Numbered from the stretch's first letter, positions 1 to 10,702 are shown. The stretch: DNA of 64,000 bases from Diatrype stigma (GCA_022225965.2 JAKJXP020000010.1:1-64000), one strand, 5' to 3'. Program-made: numbers and translations. The notes: generated by a model from the sequence alone, not told the origin.

Positions 1-1213
1 CCTCCCCAAGCCTAGTGCTGGCAAGCTAAACGTTATGTATACTGTACGTAACAGTGATTCAACAAACTGTAAGGGAAAGTAGAGCAGTCCGCAGACTTTT
101 GGCCGCTACCTTCGTATCTTAGCAGGCTTGGCAGGTAGGCGGGGCAGGCGGGGTAGCTACTATGACCTACTAATAACTGGTTATCTTAGTGTGTATTGTA
201 CATACCTAGGTACACCTGATAGGGAGCTGCCGGCCGCCCGGTTCCGCTGCCGCTGCCACCGTCATCTCCATTCATCTTCATTTCCAGCTGGAGGTTGCTA
301 ATAAATTCGAACCTCTCCTGCGAACATCACCAACCGCCAGACCAATAAGACACATGCAGTCACGGTCAGCTAAGAGTGAATCACAGCTGTATGTTTTCAT
401 ATATATTATATATCCTAATAGGCTCAGGCCATGTCATTCCAAAAATAGTAAGTATGCAATCATTCAGTTCATCGATAGTGTAACTATCTGCAGTTTCAAC
501 TAGTTTCAACATTCTTGGGTATGCAGAACCCCCTACCCACCATATGTGCCACTTTTCTCCGCCTACTGTACCTAGGCACAGAGATCTTATAGGCAGAGAG
601 GACACTGGTTTCCCTCACACGCGACACGCATCGCCATTAGCAACTACATAGTATAGAGGATGATATAGCTACCATATATCTAGTGCACCGTACACGTACC
701 TGCATGGGCCGGGATATCCGGTTACATTGTCAAGCAGGCTATCGGGGCTCAAAGTCAACGACCTGTCTGCAGCCCATGCACGGGATTCTCTCCAGCGTAC
801 CTACCATAGTGTCGATATGGTTGGTATGACCCTCTCCCGTCTAGACCGGTAGAATGAAAGGCCGGGTAATTGCTTCATCGTCTACAAGTTGGAGATCCCG
901 TCCTCGCTAAGTGCGTAGATCCCACCCCGGGCTCTTTCTGCGCCAACGTCGCGGTAGTTTCATCCATGGAGCCCCTCATTTGGAAGACCAACTACCGGCA
1001 GAACCACATTATAATGCCCGAGTCATATACCGTAGCCAGAGTCATATATCGTAGCTACACCTTCAAAATGCCCGCTCCATTGGCTCCTTTCTCCTTGCCC
1101 CGGATTCCCCAGGTATTCAAACTTAGACCCGGATTCGGTGTTGTGAAAAAGCTGTACGAAATATTGTAAAATCAAGTAATCCACTCACGCAGCTAGCCTG
1201 TTCGCGACGCAAG
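1..1213. other. Gene-free upstream region
   Basis: No coding region is supported here. Open frames are short, lack family motifs and have no splice-compatible partners. A small direct duplication lies at about 1019-1055, where a unit reading GAGTCATATA(C/T)CGTAGC occurs twice in a row. The last few hundred bases presumably hold the promoter and leader of the aldehyde dehydrogenase gene, but I see no convincing TATA or operator site. Confidence 0.6.
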
Positions 1214-2887
1214 ATGCCATCCCTCACAGGAGACGTGACGCCGGACCTGCAGTTCTTCAACATCATCGACGGGAAGATCCGGCCGGCCAAGGAGCACCAC
1301 CAAGTCGTCAACCCGCGCACCGAGGAGCCTCTATGGGACGCGCCAGTCGCCTCATCCCAGGACCTCGACGATGCCGTCGAGGCCGCGCGACGCGCCTTCA
1401 AAACGTGGAAGAAGACCACAGTGGCTGAGCGCCAGGCTAAGATCGACGAGGTCGCGAGATGTATCGAGAAGAACAAGAAGCTTCTCAGCGAGATCCTCAT
1501 GCAGGAGACAGGGAAGCCCCAAATGATGGCTGAAAACGAGATTGACCGGACAGTGGCACACTTCGATTACTACTGTATGCCCACCCCTTTTTCCTCTTCT
1601 CCCCCTTCTCCCTTCTATCGTCTAGAGCCGAAGTTGCAGTAGCTCTGGTTCGTCCCGTCACTAAAGCAATTGCACCCCTCCCCTTCCCTAGTGAACGTGG
1701 CACTCGAGGACGAGGTGCAGTACGAGGACGAGAAGACGACCGTGATCGCGACGCACGTGCCGATCGGCGTGCTCGGGGCCATCTCGCCGTGGAACTTCCC
1801 CGTGATCCTGAGCTCGATCAAGGTGGTGTCGGCGCTGGCGACGGGGAACTGCGTGATCATCAAGCCGTCGCCGTTCACGCCGTACTCGCTGCTCAAGCTG
1901 TGCGAGGTGGCGCAGTCGGTGCTCCCCCCGGGGGTGTTCCAGGCGCTCAACGGCGGCGCCGACCTGGGCGAGCGCATCACGCTGCACCCGGGCGTCGACC
2001 ACGTCAGCTTCACGGGCACCATCGCCGTGGGGCGGCGCATCATGGAGAACTGCGCGCGCACCTTCAAGCGCGTCATCCTCGAGCTGGCCGGCAACGACGC
2101 CGCCGTCGTCTGCGACGACGTCGACCTCGCGCGCGTCGTGCCCCTCGTCGCCGCCGGCGCCCTCACCCACGCCGGCCAGGTCTGCGTCGCCTCCAAGCGC
2201 GTCTACGTGCACGAGGCCGTCTACGACCGCTTCCTCGCCCTGCTCGTCGACGAGGTCAGGAAGTACGCCGGCCACGACGACCCGTCCGTCCCGACCCCCT
2301 GCGGGCCCATCTCCAACCGCGTCAACTACGACCGCCTCCGCGGCATCCTCGACGACTGCCGCAAGAACAACCACGACATCGTGGCCGGCGGCGAGGTCCT
2401 CTCCGGCAAGAAGGGGTTCTGGATCACGCCGACCATCGTCTCGAAGCCACCGGAGGATTCGTTCTTAGTCAGGGAGGAGCAGTTTGGTAAAGCCGCCTTT
2501 CCTGAGATATCGTGTTCTTGAAGCGATACTCGCAGAATCCTCTCTTCGCACCTTGCCACCACCCAATTACACGCATGCTGACATTCTGTAACTCAATTAG
2601 GCCCCATCATCCCGCTCCTCAGTTGGTCGGACGAGGACGACGTGATCGCGCGGGCCAACAGCTTGGACAACGCAGGCCTGGGCGCCAGCGTGTGGACGGC
2701 GGATGCGGCGCGGGCGCAGCGCATCGCGCGCCAGCTCGAGGCCGGCAGCGTTTGGATCAACCAGCCAGAACTGCCGCACCAGGGTAGTTTCTTCAGCGGT
2801 TGGAAGCTCAGTGGCTACGGCGGCGAGCTTGGTCGGCGCGGCCTACTGAACTACACCAACACGCAGAGCCTTCTGATCGCCAAATGA
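1214..2887 (+). CDS. NAD(P)-dependent aldehyde dehydrogenase
   Basis: Oxidises an aldehyde to the carboxylic acid; the substrate cannot be read from the sequence. Three exons: 1214-1574, 1692-2486 and 2601-2887, giving 480 residues, normal for the ALDH superfamily. The joins restore family sequence: FDYY to LNVALEDE across intron 1, and EEQFG to GPIIPLLSW across intron 2. Visible motifs are PWNFP (about 153-157), the cofactor-binding lysine in CVIIKPS (about 178), the general base Glu in ELAGND (about 251) and the catalytic Cys in AGQVCVASKR (about 285). ELAGND instead of ELGGK points to the AldA-like or broad-specificity group rather than classical retinal or betaine-aldehyde enzymes (inference). 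No targeting peptide is evident, so it is probably cytosolic. The ATG at 1214 is the first in frame and precedes a typical ALDH N-terminus. Confidence 0.93.
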
Positions 2888-4942
2888 CGTTGCCCTACTT
2901 ACCTGTGTGAACAGTAAAGTAGGCGGAGCACATGCTTGCCTATCTGTCTATCTATTGCGACCATGTGTGTGTATATCCAATTGGTGCTTAGCGTGGGAGA
3001 AGTTGGGGCACAACGCTCAATAGGGGGGAGGGGCGGGCGAGAACTTTGTTTTCTAGCGTTACTATGGTTCCCACTCAGATGTGTTGAATACGGTTGGCTG
3101 TGTAGATAAATGCATCTTGATGTAGGGGGAGGTGGAGAGAGTATCCTACTCTTGTAGCAAGGGTAGAATGGTGAAGAAGTTTTGTAAGAATCGAACCATC
3201 AAGCACTGTCTTCGCCCGGAACCAATGGCCGCCCGTAACAGACCAGTGACCAACTATCATCTGCATGACTATGTATTACAATTCTCCCTATCGAGCTGTA
3301 TAGATCTAAAGTTGACGGCGGCATGTGGTCACAAGAACATAATTCAACTCTTCCTCAACAGAAAAGACGACATTGTTCAATTACCCCTAGCTAGTAAATT
3401 CGATATTGATCTCAACCTCCAAGGTCATAATCACCACACGGACCTAACAGAGGCAATGGCGAATCATGGTACGTGAATCGCTCGTTTTCTTCTTGAGCAT
3501 CATGCTGACCCCGACATACCCAATAGGCGAGGAATGATAGCTCTAGCTTATGCATTGAGGGGTAACGACGAAGAATTCTTTTAATTGATCCTCGAGCACA
3601 ACGCTGATGTAAATTCGGATGCGAGGGGATAGTCCAACCGTATCTTGACAAAGGTCTGTTTACGCTAGATCAAGGAGTATCTATTATCGAAATGTCTAAG
3701 GGGCAGCTATACAGTTGGCATGACGGCAAGTATCGATATCCCGTGCCTAACTATTGCGTACGGAAGCCCAAGTACCCCAACGGAGATGTAGACTCGGAGG
3801 TCTGAGTGACGTGCTAAATTGTTGAGCAAGCGATTTCTGTTGCTATAGCGAAGGACTGCAGAAGGTGGAACCGGTAGATGGTGAAGGTTCATGTGACTAT
3901 AAAGATCTAGCTTAGGTTCCTAGATACTTCATGATCATCCCCATGGTATGGGTAGCACCAAAGCCGAGAGTACGACGTTGCAAATTGACTATGAGATGAT
4001 GGAAAGTTGACGGATTGTTTGATGTACCAAGGAATGAGGAAATTGCAGTACTTGGGGCCAAATCCCGGCCGATAACTGGTTTCATACGATTATTTGGGCC
4101 ATTTCAGGGCAACTGTACTGGTACATTGCGAATAATGAAGATGCTGACCTATCCGATTTATATTCAGTGAACGTCAAAGTACTAAAACCTGGTAGGGAAG
4201 TATGGAAACCTCTGATGTATAGGGGGCGCGCGGCAACTAAATGGTGGGGTGGTTGGCTGTGCAATGCTCACGGGCTTAGAGAAAATGCTCATCTGCACAT
4301 TACTCATCTACATAAGTATGGAACTGGAGGAACACTTAACCGATGCCAATGGGAATGATGGATATAACTGCATGCAACAGAACAGGAACCAACAAGCAAC
4401 ATTCCTTAGTTCTTTGTGCAAACTTACCACAATGTGCAGAAAAACACACACCGATGTCGGAGTCTCGAAGTCTGCCTTGAAGGGCGCAGCAGATACTGGG
4501 TAAGTAGGCTATGCTGGCGATTCAGCGAGGTGCCTAATAAGCTAGCTGCATATGTATGTGAGTGATGAGGCTGTGTTAAGGTTGTGCGACCCCCAGCCCC
4601 TGAGCATTCTTTGAGCCTCACAAGGATCCTCACATGCAACTACATTCCAATAGCTGTAGGTTTGTTGGATTTCGCCCCTAGATAGTGACTACCACTCGAC
4701 AAGGAGAAACCAACTGACTATGGAACGTTCACTGCCCTACTCCGCCGCCGAGGCGAATGACAAGGCACATCTCGCCTTTCGAAGGACATGATGACAGTTT
4801 TATAAGTAGTCATGGATAACTTTGAATTATTTACCTATGAGGTGTTTTGATGTACCAATCCCAATAGGATATACCATCTCAAGCACACTCACATATATCT
4901 TCACTAATGTGAGTAGCACTTGGTGTGACGTCTTCATACAAC
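2888..4942. other. Gene-poor spacer containing a decayed ankyrin relic
   Basis: About 2 kb between the aldehyde dehydrogenase and the first vWA gene. Apart from the ankyrin-like relic listed separately, frames are short and carry no motif. A stretch at about 4080-4360 stays open for about 90 codons on the plus strand (reading includes NVKVLKPGREVWKPL), but I recognise no family; it may be more of the same decayed gene or chance. Confidence 0.55.
3290..3650 (+). pseudogene. Decayed ankyrin-repeat gene fragment
   Basis: Two ankyrin-like units can be read on the plus strand in different frames. The first (about 3312-3475) contains LTAACGHKNIIQLFLNR followed by DIDLNLQGHNHHTDLTEA, close to the ankyrin consensus of an AA.GH..IVQLLL helix pair and D.N..D..G.TPL. 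The second (about 3529-3633) reads IALAYALRGNDEEFF, a stop, LILEHNADVNSDARG and another stop. Helix-loop-helix spacing is kept, but a frame change and in-frame stops break it. There is no start or flanking domain, so this is a relic of a longer ankyrin protein, not a functional gene. Fungal ankyrin proteins are often in large, fast-turning-over families, which fits such debris. Confidence 0.6.
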
Positions 4943-6439
4943 ATGCATTCAAGGATCGTCATCTCTTCCCCGGGCGATAAAACGAACCCTTTCAAACTGC
5001 ACCACAGGAAGCATCATGACAGTCATCATCAGCAAAGTTTACATATAAATAACCCCGCCGCCCACTGGGTAGAAACTTACGATGCCGGTATCCCAGACCA
5101 ACACCTCAGCCCAGACGACGCCGTCGCCGCCACCACACCCACCGCCGAAAGGCGCAGCAGAAGCCGCCTCTCCTTGTCGCGGCTGTTCCCGTCGTCTTCG
5201 CCCTCGCGCCAACGGCGCTCCCCCTCCGCGGCCTCGTCCCGGACCAGCGGCAGTGGAGATAACGCAGTCTCACCTTCTAGCCCCCATCTAAGCCCCGTCT
5301 TCGGCCCCTCGCTAGGTGGCCCATTCAGCCGCCGCCGCCGGAGCAACAGCAGCGCAGCTAGAGATGATAACTGGGGGCAGCAGCAGGAGGCGGCGGAAGC
5401 GATCGAGGGCGACGAGCGCCGCAGCTACCGAAGCCCGATTGCGAACCGATCGCCTCCGACGCGGCGGCCGCGCCAACCGTCGCCACCTCCGGCATACTCG
5501 GACCGCGCGACGGCGGAGTCGGGACCGACGCTGGGCGCATTGCCGCCGTACGAAACAGGCGATGGAGCCAGAGCACCAGAACCGGCACCAGCGCCCGTCG
5601 CGGCGGAAGCAGGTAGCAACAGCAGCAGCCGCAATAACAGCGGCAGGGTGCGGGGACGGGGACAGCAGCGGACGGACCGCAAGGACCCGCTCGCGTTCCT
5701 GTCGCAGTTCGACACGATCTTCCTGATCGACGACAGCATGTCGATGTGGGGGTCGTCGTGGTCGGAGGCGGAGACGGCGCTGGCGGCGATCGCGCCGGTG
5801 TGCACGGCGTACGACGAGGACGGCGTGGACGTGTACTTCCTGGACCACCAGAGCGGGGAGCGGGACGACGCGGCGCGCGGGTCGGCGGGGACGGGGTACC
5901 GGCACGTGCGCAGCGCGGCGCAGGTGGCGGCGCTGTTCCGCAGCGTGCAGGAGCCCATGGGCGGCATGACGCTGACCGGCATGCGGCTGCAGCGCATCCT
6001 GCAGACGTACCTGCAGAACTACGAGCAGCGCGTCCGGGAGGCCGGCGGCGACACCATGTGCGTCAAGCCCGTCAACATCATCGTAGTTACGGACGGCGCG
6101 CCGACCGACGAGCCGGGCGACGTCATCCGCCAGGTCGCGCGGAGGCTCGACCGGCTCGGCGCCCCGCCCTACCAGGTCGGCATCCAGTTCTTCCAGGTCG
6201 GGGACGACCGCGACGCCTCGACGGCGCTGCGCCAGCTCGACGAGGGCCTCCGCCACCACTCCGAGTCCGGCGAGGAGCTGCGCGACATCGTTGATACGGT
6301 TACCTTTGACGGGACCGCGTCCGGTCGTGGTGGTGGTCCGACGCTCACCACCGACGGCATCCTCAAGACGGTCCTGGGCGCTGTGAACCGGCGGTACGAC
6401 CAGATGGATCTCAATGCTGGTAAAGAGCAGCCTGGCTAG
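4943..6439 (+). CDS. von Willebrand factor A domain protein with PPxY motifs
   Basis: Single-exon gene of 498 residues. The first 245 residues are Ser/Pro/Arg-rich and probably disordered, with basic patches and two proline-tyrosine sites: PPAY at about 182-185 and LPPYE at about 200-204. A vWA domain follows from about 251. It opens with FLSQFDTIFLIDDSMSM, whose DDSMS segment (about 263-267) is the DxSxS part of a metal-ion-dependent adhesion site, and later strands include VNIIVVTDGAPTDEPGD. Intracellular vWA domains usually mediate metal-dependent protein binding; PPxY motifs are ligands of WW domains such as those of Rsp5/NEDD4 ligases, so an adaptor role is plausible but inferred. The frame extends upstream to a GTG at 4925; the ATG at 4943 is the better start. 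A shorter paralogue lies tail-to-tail with it at 6968-7999. Confidence 0.88.
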   Translation: MHSRIVISSPGDKTNPFKLHHRKHHDSHHQQSLHINNPAAHWVETYDAGIPDQHLSPDDAVAATTPTAERRSRSRLSLSRLFPSSSPSRQRRSPSAASSRTSGSGDNAVSPSSPHLSPVFGPSLGGPFSRRRRSNSSAARDDNWGQQQEAAEAIEGDERRSYRSPIANRSPPTRRPRQPSPPPAYSDRATAESGPTLGALPPYETGDGARAPEPAPAPVAAEAGSNSSSRNNSGRVRGRGQQRTDRKDPLAFLSQFDTIFLIDDSMSMWGSSWSEAETALAAIAPVCTAYDEDGVDVYFLDHQSGERDDAARGSAGTGYRHVRSAAQVAALFRSVQEPMGGMTLTGMRLQRILQTYLQNYEQRVREAGGDTMCVKPVNIIVVTDGAPTDEPGDVIRQVARRLDRLGAPPYQVGIQFFQVGDDRDASTALRQLDEGLRHHSESGEELRDIVDTVTFDGTASGRGGGPTLTTDGILKTVLGAVNRRYDQMDLNAGKEQPG

Positions 6440-6967
6440 CGGCACTGCTTACGCTACCGACGGGTATTCGTGGCGGATTTCCTTTCTACCCCTGTATTAC
6501 TTAGAAGACCGCGTTCCAACCATTAGACTTTGATAGAGTTCACGATACACCCTTAGATATTTCTGGGCCCACGCCCACATGATACTCGAAATTAAAACAA
6601 CATACACATCAACGACTAGGTGGCTGAAATCAAGATAAAGCGCCGACTACTGATATTCAGTAAATATAATGTTCAGATCAAGAGAAGAATCCACCCATCT
6701 GTCTAACTCTATATAACGATTCAAGCGATATAGGACGGCAAGCTGACTCGGCTGAAAGTGTTGATGACGTAGATTCATATAGTTCTATCTACCCCTGGAG
6801 AACTATAATATGTCTCAACAGTAGGAACAAATCTCTGCTTCGTTTACGAATGATGCTATCCTACAAAGCAAAATACAAAACAAGACTCCCTGCCAGCTAC
6901 CCTCCTACCAACTCTAGCCATGTGCAAAACGCTCGAGCTCGTGTCAAATATTGCTTTCGGCGGATTC
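6440..6967. other. Shared 3' spacer between convergent vWA paralogues
   Basis: 528 bases between the stop codons of two convergent genes. It is AT-rich and holds no coding frame with support. It should contain both poly(A) regions; I cannot place the cleavage sites reliably. Confidence 0.6.
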
Positions 6968-7999
6968 TCATTTCTTGGGCAGCTTGCGTTCTACCGTCAT
7001 TTCCTCATCCAGGCGCTTGTTCACCGCACCCAGGACTACCTTCAAGATTTCGCTGTAGGTAAGCCTTGGCTTGCATTCAGAGTCACCTTGTGGAAAGGTG
7101 GCTGTGTCAATTACATCCCACCCCGGTGGGACGTGTTCCCGGCCATTGTCAAGCTTTTTCAGGAACTCGGTCGCAGCCTCATCCATGCCGACCTGAAAGA
7201 ACTGGATGCCAAACTGACACTTTTGCGCACCCTTGTTAATTTCCAGAAGGCGATGTACCATTTTACCGATACGCTCGCCGACGTTCATTTCCGGCCATGG
7301 TGATGGGATTCCGTCTGTTATGACGATAATGTTAATTGGTTTGATAGCCGTGTTTTTTCTATACTCATTCAGGTAATCGCACAGAAGATACTCGAGCCGA
7401 GAACCTAGTGGAGTTGCGTAGCCCACTGGTTTGACCGCTTCGAAGACTTCTATGACTTCCTTTTCGGAGGTGATGTTTTTGCAAACCCGCCGGTCGTTCA
7501 GGAAGTGGATATCAACCCCATCCTTATCGTATTTGACGCAGATAGGAGCGACAGACCCAAGGGCTTCTCTGGTCTCATTCCATCTGGTGAAACCACCTTG
7601 GCCATCGTTTTCCTGCATCGACGTCGAGTCATCAATCAAGAATACGGTGTCAAAGTGACTCAAGAACGTCGGGTCATTCAGACTCTCCCCGACCATTTCC
7701 TTCGTGATAGTGTATTCTGGTAGCTTTTCAGAAGTCGACCATGCTTCTGCAAATGGATAGGCGGGTGCTTCCTTTACGACCACTTCGTAGGATGGAGGGG
7801 GTTCAGGGGGGTCGTCGAAAGGGTTGACCGCATGTTTCTTGTCGATATCCGAGATAGACGGGGCGGCCTCACTCCTGGCGTTGCTACCCTGGGAGGATTC
7901 CGTGTTGCTTCGGTGTAGTCTACCTAGAAAATCCAGTCGACTTGGGGACTTCGAGCCATCCCTAGATTGATCCGGTTTGAGCCGGTCCTTGCCACCCAT
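6968..7999 (-). CDS. von Willebrand factor A domain protein, shorter paralogue
   Basis: Intronless, 343 residues from the ATG whose complement is at 7997-7999; the frame stays open upstream, but the next residues look like translated leader. The layout matches the neighbour at 4943-6439. A short Ser-rich head is followed by a proline-tyrosine site PPSY (about 68-71) and LPEY (about 93-96), then a vWA domain opening FLSHFDTVFLIDDSTSM with the MIDAS DDSTS at about 123-127 and a downstream INIIVITDGIPSP strand. The two share the stretch VAPxC, K/AYDxDGVDxxFL and the C-terminal ILKxVLGAVNxR, so they are paralogues. The convergent arrangement suggests a local inverted duplication (inference). Function is unknown; an intracellular adaptor or scaffold is most likely. 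Confidence 0.87.
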   Translation of the reverse strand: MGGKDRLKPDQSRDGSKSPSRLDFLGRLHRSNTESSQGSNARSEAAPSISDIDKKHAVNPFDDPPEPPPSYEVVVKEAPAYPFAEAWSTSEKLPEYTITKEMVGESLNDPTFLSHFDTVFLIDDSTSMQENDGQGGFTRWNETREALGSVAPICVKYDKDGVDIHFLNDRRVCKNITSEKEVIEVFEAVKPVGYATPLGSRLEYLLCDYLNEYRKNTAIKPINIIVITDGIPSPWPEMNVGERIGKMVHRLLEINKGAQKCQFGIQFFQVGMDEAATEFLKKLDNGREHVPPGWDVIDTATFPQGDSECKPRLTYSEILKVVLGAVNKRLDEEMTVERKLPKK

Positions 8000-8797
8000 G
8001 ATGATTGTTTCTATGTAGACGGCTGGCTGCCTGTGGTTTTCCTGTTGCTGTCGTGAAAGATGGCGAGAGATTGTAGTTGCCTGGGGGGAAGGGGGTATTG
8101 GCCGTTGAGGGAGGGAGCAGGTGTGGTATTTGTAGCTTTTGTGGAAACACGCAATCAGTAAAGGCATGGAGTATGGCTCTATGGTTAGCCGAAGGGTTAC
8201 ACACAAGTAGCTGTTCGAACAAGTTGAGTCACTGAACATTGATTGCTTAATCGTAAGTTTGCCTGTGCTGTCAATGTACGGTCGAACCGGATGAATTTGA
8301 GAACAAGGCCTTTGTCAACATCGACGGCTTCAGGGAATGCGAATCGTGCTTCGCCTACCTTTGTATAACACCTGAATAACACATTTACCCCATGCCGAAT
8401 GCCAATTACCAAATTGTGACATATGACTCCTGCATCCTGTGGCATTATGACAGGTCCCCAATGATTCGTGGGTAGATGGAGGGTTGGGATGGAATGCTGC
8501 GTCGCCCAATTCACAGAGCGCTCGGGATGCCGATTGGCGTGAATCGCGAGAGAGTCGTCTGCAAGATTTGAATGTTCATATATGTATACAGAGGTACTTG
8601 GTATCATCCATCCGTGGTCCGTCTATGAACCCACCCAGCCAGGTAAATCGCAGCTCTACTGCTGCCAATAGTCTATGCCATCCATACATGTCATAATACA
8701 TACACCCCAAAGAGGCCCAAACTCCTGTATCCCAATGCTAGTGTTACTACATCAACGCAACTGACTCGCCCATGCGGTGTTGGAAAGACTGCACCCC
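8000..8797. other. Spacer upstream of the short vWA gene
   Basis: Contains the promoter and leader of the minus-strand vWA gene and the 3' flank of the PPR gene. A minus-strand open frame at about 8255-8607 has balanced composition but no recognisable domain, so I do not call it a gene. Confidence 0.5.
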
Positions 8798-10702
8798 TCA
8801 CTGTCTTCTGAGAAGTTTGTCAAGAAACTCCAGCATGAATTGTGTGTTGACCTCGTTCAGATTCCACCTCGCCCTGAGCGCCTCGTATATATCCAACAAC
8901 TGGTCCCTGTTCAAGTGAATGGCGTAAGCTCGCAATATTGCCATGGCCATCCACGTCGAAATCCCAAGTCCTTCCGTGCCCGAGTCAAGTGCGTCCAGGA
9001 ATGCATGCCAGACACTGTCCAACCTCTGCATAGACCAGTCGGAATAGGCGCCGCTATGGACTTGGAAGGACTTGAACAACGCCAGGAAGATGGCGCCATG
9101 GAGGGGAACACGGAAGTACTTCATGTCGTCGAGAAACTGGGCTACCTTGGACAGGTTGCCGAGCTTTACGCCGTACCAGTTGATCAAGATACGGTAAGTA
9201 TGAAGATTTGGAGTGAGCAGAGCCACATCCTGGAACCTAGAGTGCATATCTGGGTGTTCCTTGGCAACTTTGGCAAACATCATGAGAACTTTGGTGATGG
9301 ACTTTTGCAAGGTGTAGTTCAGGTCTGGTATAGGTCTGCCCGCTTTGTTCGAGTTCTTCATCTTTTGATAGACATGCTCCGCGGACGACTCCTCCCCGCA
9401 TCGCAGGAGACTAGAAATGACACAGTTCAACGTAACAGTGTCAATAATCTCACCGGCCGCAACCATGTACCTGTAGGATGCTCTCACAGCGCTCCCATTC
9501 TGCTGAAGGCCAAAGAAATGGATCAAGCTAACGTGATGGAAACGACCGAAATGGTAGCCGCGGGTGGTCATCTCCTTGTAGATCAGCTCAGCAAGAGTAA
9601 AATTGCCAGCCTTAGACGCGGCGTCGAAGAGAATGTTGAATGTCACATCATTAGCTTTGATTCCAGCGTCATGTTCCATTTCACGCCATAAGTGCAGCGC
9701 AGCTTCAGTTTCGACCTCTGTCGTAGTCGCGACATAACGAGTAGCGAACGACATAGCTGTATTCCACTCCGTAGTCGTCAAGGGCAACGCGCTGTTTTTG
9801 ACATCTGCTACCACGGCGAAGTAACGCAACATGGACTTCGAGTCCTTATTTTCCGTCATTCCCAGAGCCGCAAGCAGCCGATGCCTCAACCTCGCGGACA
9901 AATGTGATATTCTCGGCTCGGGGACCTCTTGGTATAAGGCGTAGACCTTGTCCAAGTCTATCTGCGCAGGCTGCTTGAGCTTGGTAAGCACTGCCACCCG
10001 CAGATTTTCAACAGCGTAAGCCTCTTGAGGGCCACATAGCTGCTTGTGATTATAAGTCTGAAGCATAACATCATCCCTACGATCTGACACTGAGATATTG
10101 GGACCATCTGGGCTGGCGTAGTTCCGCATAAAGGGGTCTCGAACGAACTCCAGGTGCTCCTCGAGGGGTATATCGTCGTAATGGTCGATAAAATCGAGCA
10201 TCGTATCTGGGTGTTGAGATGGGGCAGTGACAGGGGCAGGAGCAGTCGTGGGGCCTTGGGAGTTTGGTGGGGCGGCTTCAGGGGCTTCAGGGGCTTCGGG
10301 AGCTTCGGGAGCTTCAGGGGCTTCGGGAGCTTCAGGGGCTTCGGGAGCTTCAGGGGCTTCGGGAGCTTCAGGGGTTGCCTTTGTGCAGTTCCGAGCACAT
10401 TGGTGAGAATATGTGAAGTAGTTGAAAGAGGTAGGGTTCCAGGGACGCTTGGGCCTGGCTACCTGGGCGCTAAAGAGCTGGCGAGAGGGACAACTTGGAA
10501 TGAGGCTGGCCGTCTTACGAGTCTCTGGTGACTGGCATGGAGATATCCGGAGTCCCGAGGAATCGGAGACCAGTAGACTGCCGCCATTGCGAATTCGGCC
10601 CAGAGTCGAGATAAGTGAGACCAGTCTCAGCGAGCTTGGCAAGGACCAACCGAGAAGTATCGCTCCGGATATCGAACGTTCAATTCGAGCGGAGGTTTTC
10701 AT
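8798..10702 (-). CDS. Mitochondrial pentatricopeptide-repeat (PPR) protein
   Basis: Intronless gene of 634 residues. The first 80 residues are rich in Arg, Ser and Leu and poor in acids, as in a mitochondrial presequence. Residues about 111-143 are a pure PEA tripeptide repeat, then a long alpha-helical region carries degenerate 35-residue PPR units. Examples are the segments with DVTFNILFDAASKAGNFTLA plus ELIYKEMTTRGY, DTVTLNCVISSLLRCGE plus AEHVYQKMKN, and LHTYRILINWYGVKLGNLSK plus VAQFLDDMKYF. PPR proteins bind organellar RNA and act in its maturation, stability or translation, so this is probably a matrix RNA-binding factor. The exact target cannot be read. It is divergent from the mitoribosomal mS23 gene with a 700-base shared promoter, which supports a mitochondrial gene-expression role. 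Confidence 0.85.
   Translation of the reverse strand: MKTSARIERSISGAILLGWSLPSSLRLVSLISTLGRIRNGGSLLVSDSSGLRISPCQSPETRKTASLIPSCPSRQLFSAQVARPKRPWNPTSFNYFTYSHQCARNCTKATPEAPEAPEAPEAPEAPEAPEAPEAPEAPEAPEAAPPNSQGPTTAPAPVTAPSQHPDTMLDFIDHYDDIPLEEHLEFVRDPFMRNYASPDGPNISVSDRRDDVMLQTYNHKQLCGPQEAYAVENLRVAVLTKLKQPAQIDLDKVYALYQEVPEPRISHLSARLRHRLLAALGMTENKDSKSMLRYFAVVADVKNSALPLTTTEWNTAMSFATRYVATTTEVETEAALHLWREMEHDAGIKANDVTFNILFDAASKAGNFTLAELIYKEMTTRGYHFGRFHHVSLIHFFGLQQNGSAVRASYRYMVAAGEIIDTVTLNCVISSLLRCGEESSAEHVYQKMKNSNKAGRPIPDLNYTLQKSITKVLMMFAKVAKEHPDMHSRFQDVALLTPNLHTYRILINWYGVKLGNLSKVAQFLDDMKYFRVPLHGAIFLALFKSFQVHSGAYSDWSMQRLDSVWHAFLDALDSGTEGLGISTWMAMAILRAYAIHLNRDQLLDIYEALRARWNLNEVNTQFMLEFLDKLLRRQ
10274..10372 (-). 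repeat. In-frame 9-bp minisatellite encoding (PEA)n
   Basis: Eleven tandem 9-base units, with variants reading (C/T)CTGAAGC(C/T)-like or CCCGAAGCT on the coding strand, give eleven Pro-Glu-Ala tripeptides in the PPR protein. The unit is a multiple of three, so copy changes keep the frame. The tract sits between the presumed presequence and the PPR domain and probably acts as a flexible acidic linker. Confidence 0.9.

Noticed and set aside
870..1169. 99-codon frame upstream of the aldehyde dehydrogenase
   Set aside because: Starts at a non-ATG codon, spans a small direct duplication and shows no motif.
1688..2374. Long minus-strand open frame inside the aldehyde dehydrogenase gene
   Set aside because: Composition (Asp, Val, Ala, Arg, Gly) is that of an antisense shadow of a GC-rich exon; the plus-strand frame has all ALDH motifs.
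5312..6445. 377-codon minus-strand frame opposite the first vWA gene
   Set aside because: Arg/Ala/Val-rich shadow without domains; the plus strand carries a clear vWA domain.
8197..8607. Minus-strand frame with coding-like composition between the vWA and PPR genes
   Set aside because: No recognisable domain and no clear ATG-led or spliced model; could be leader or chance.
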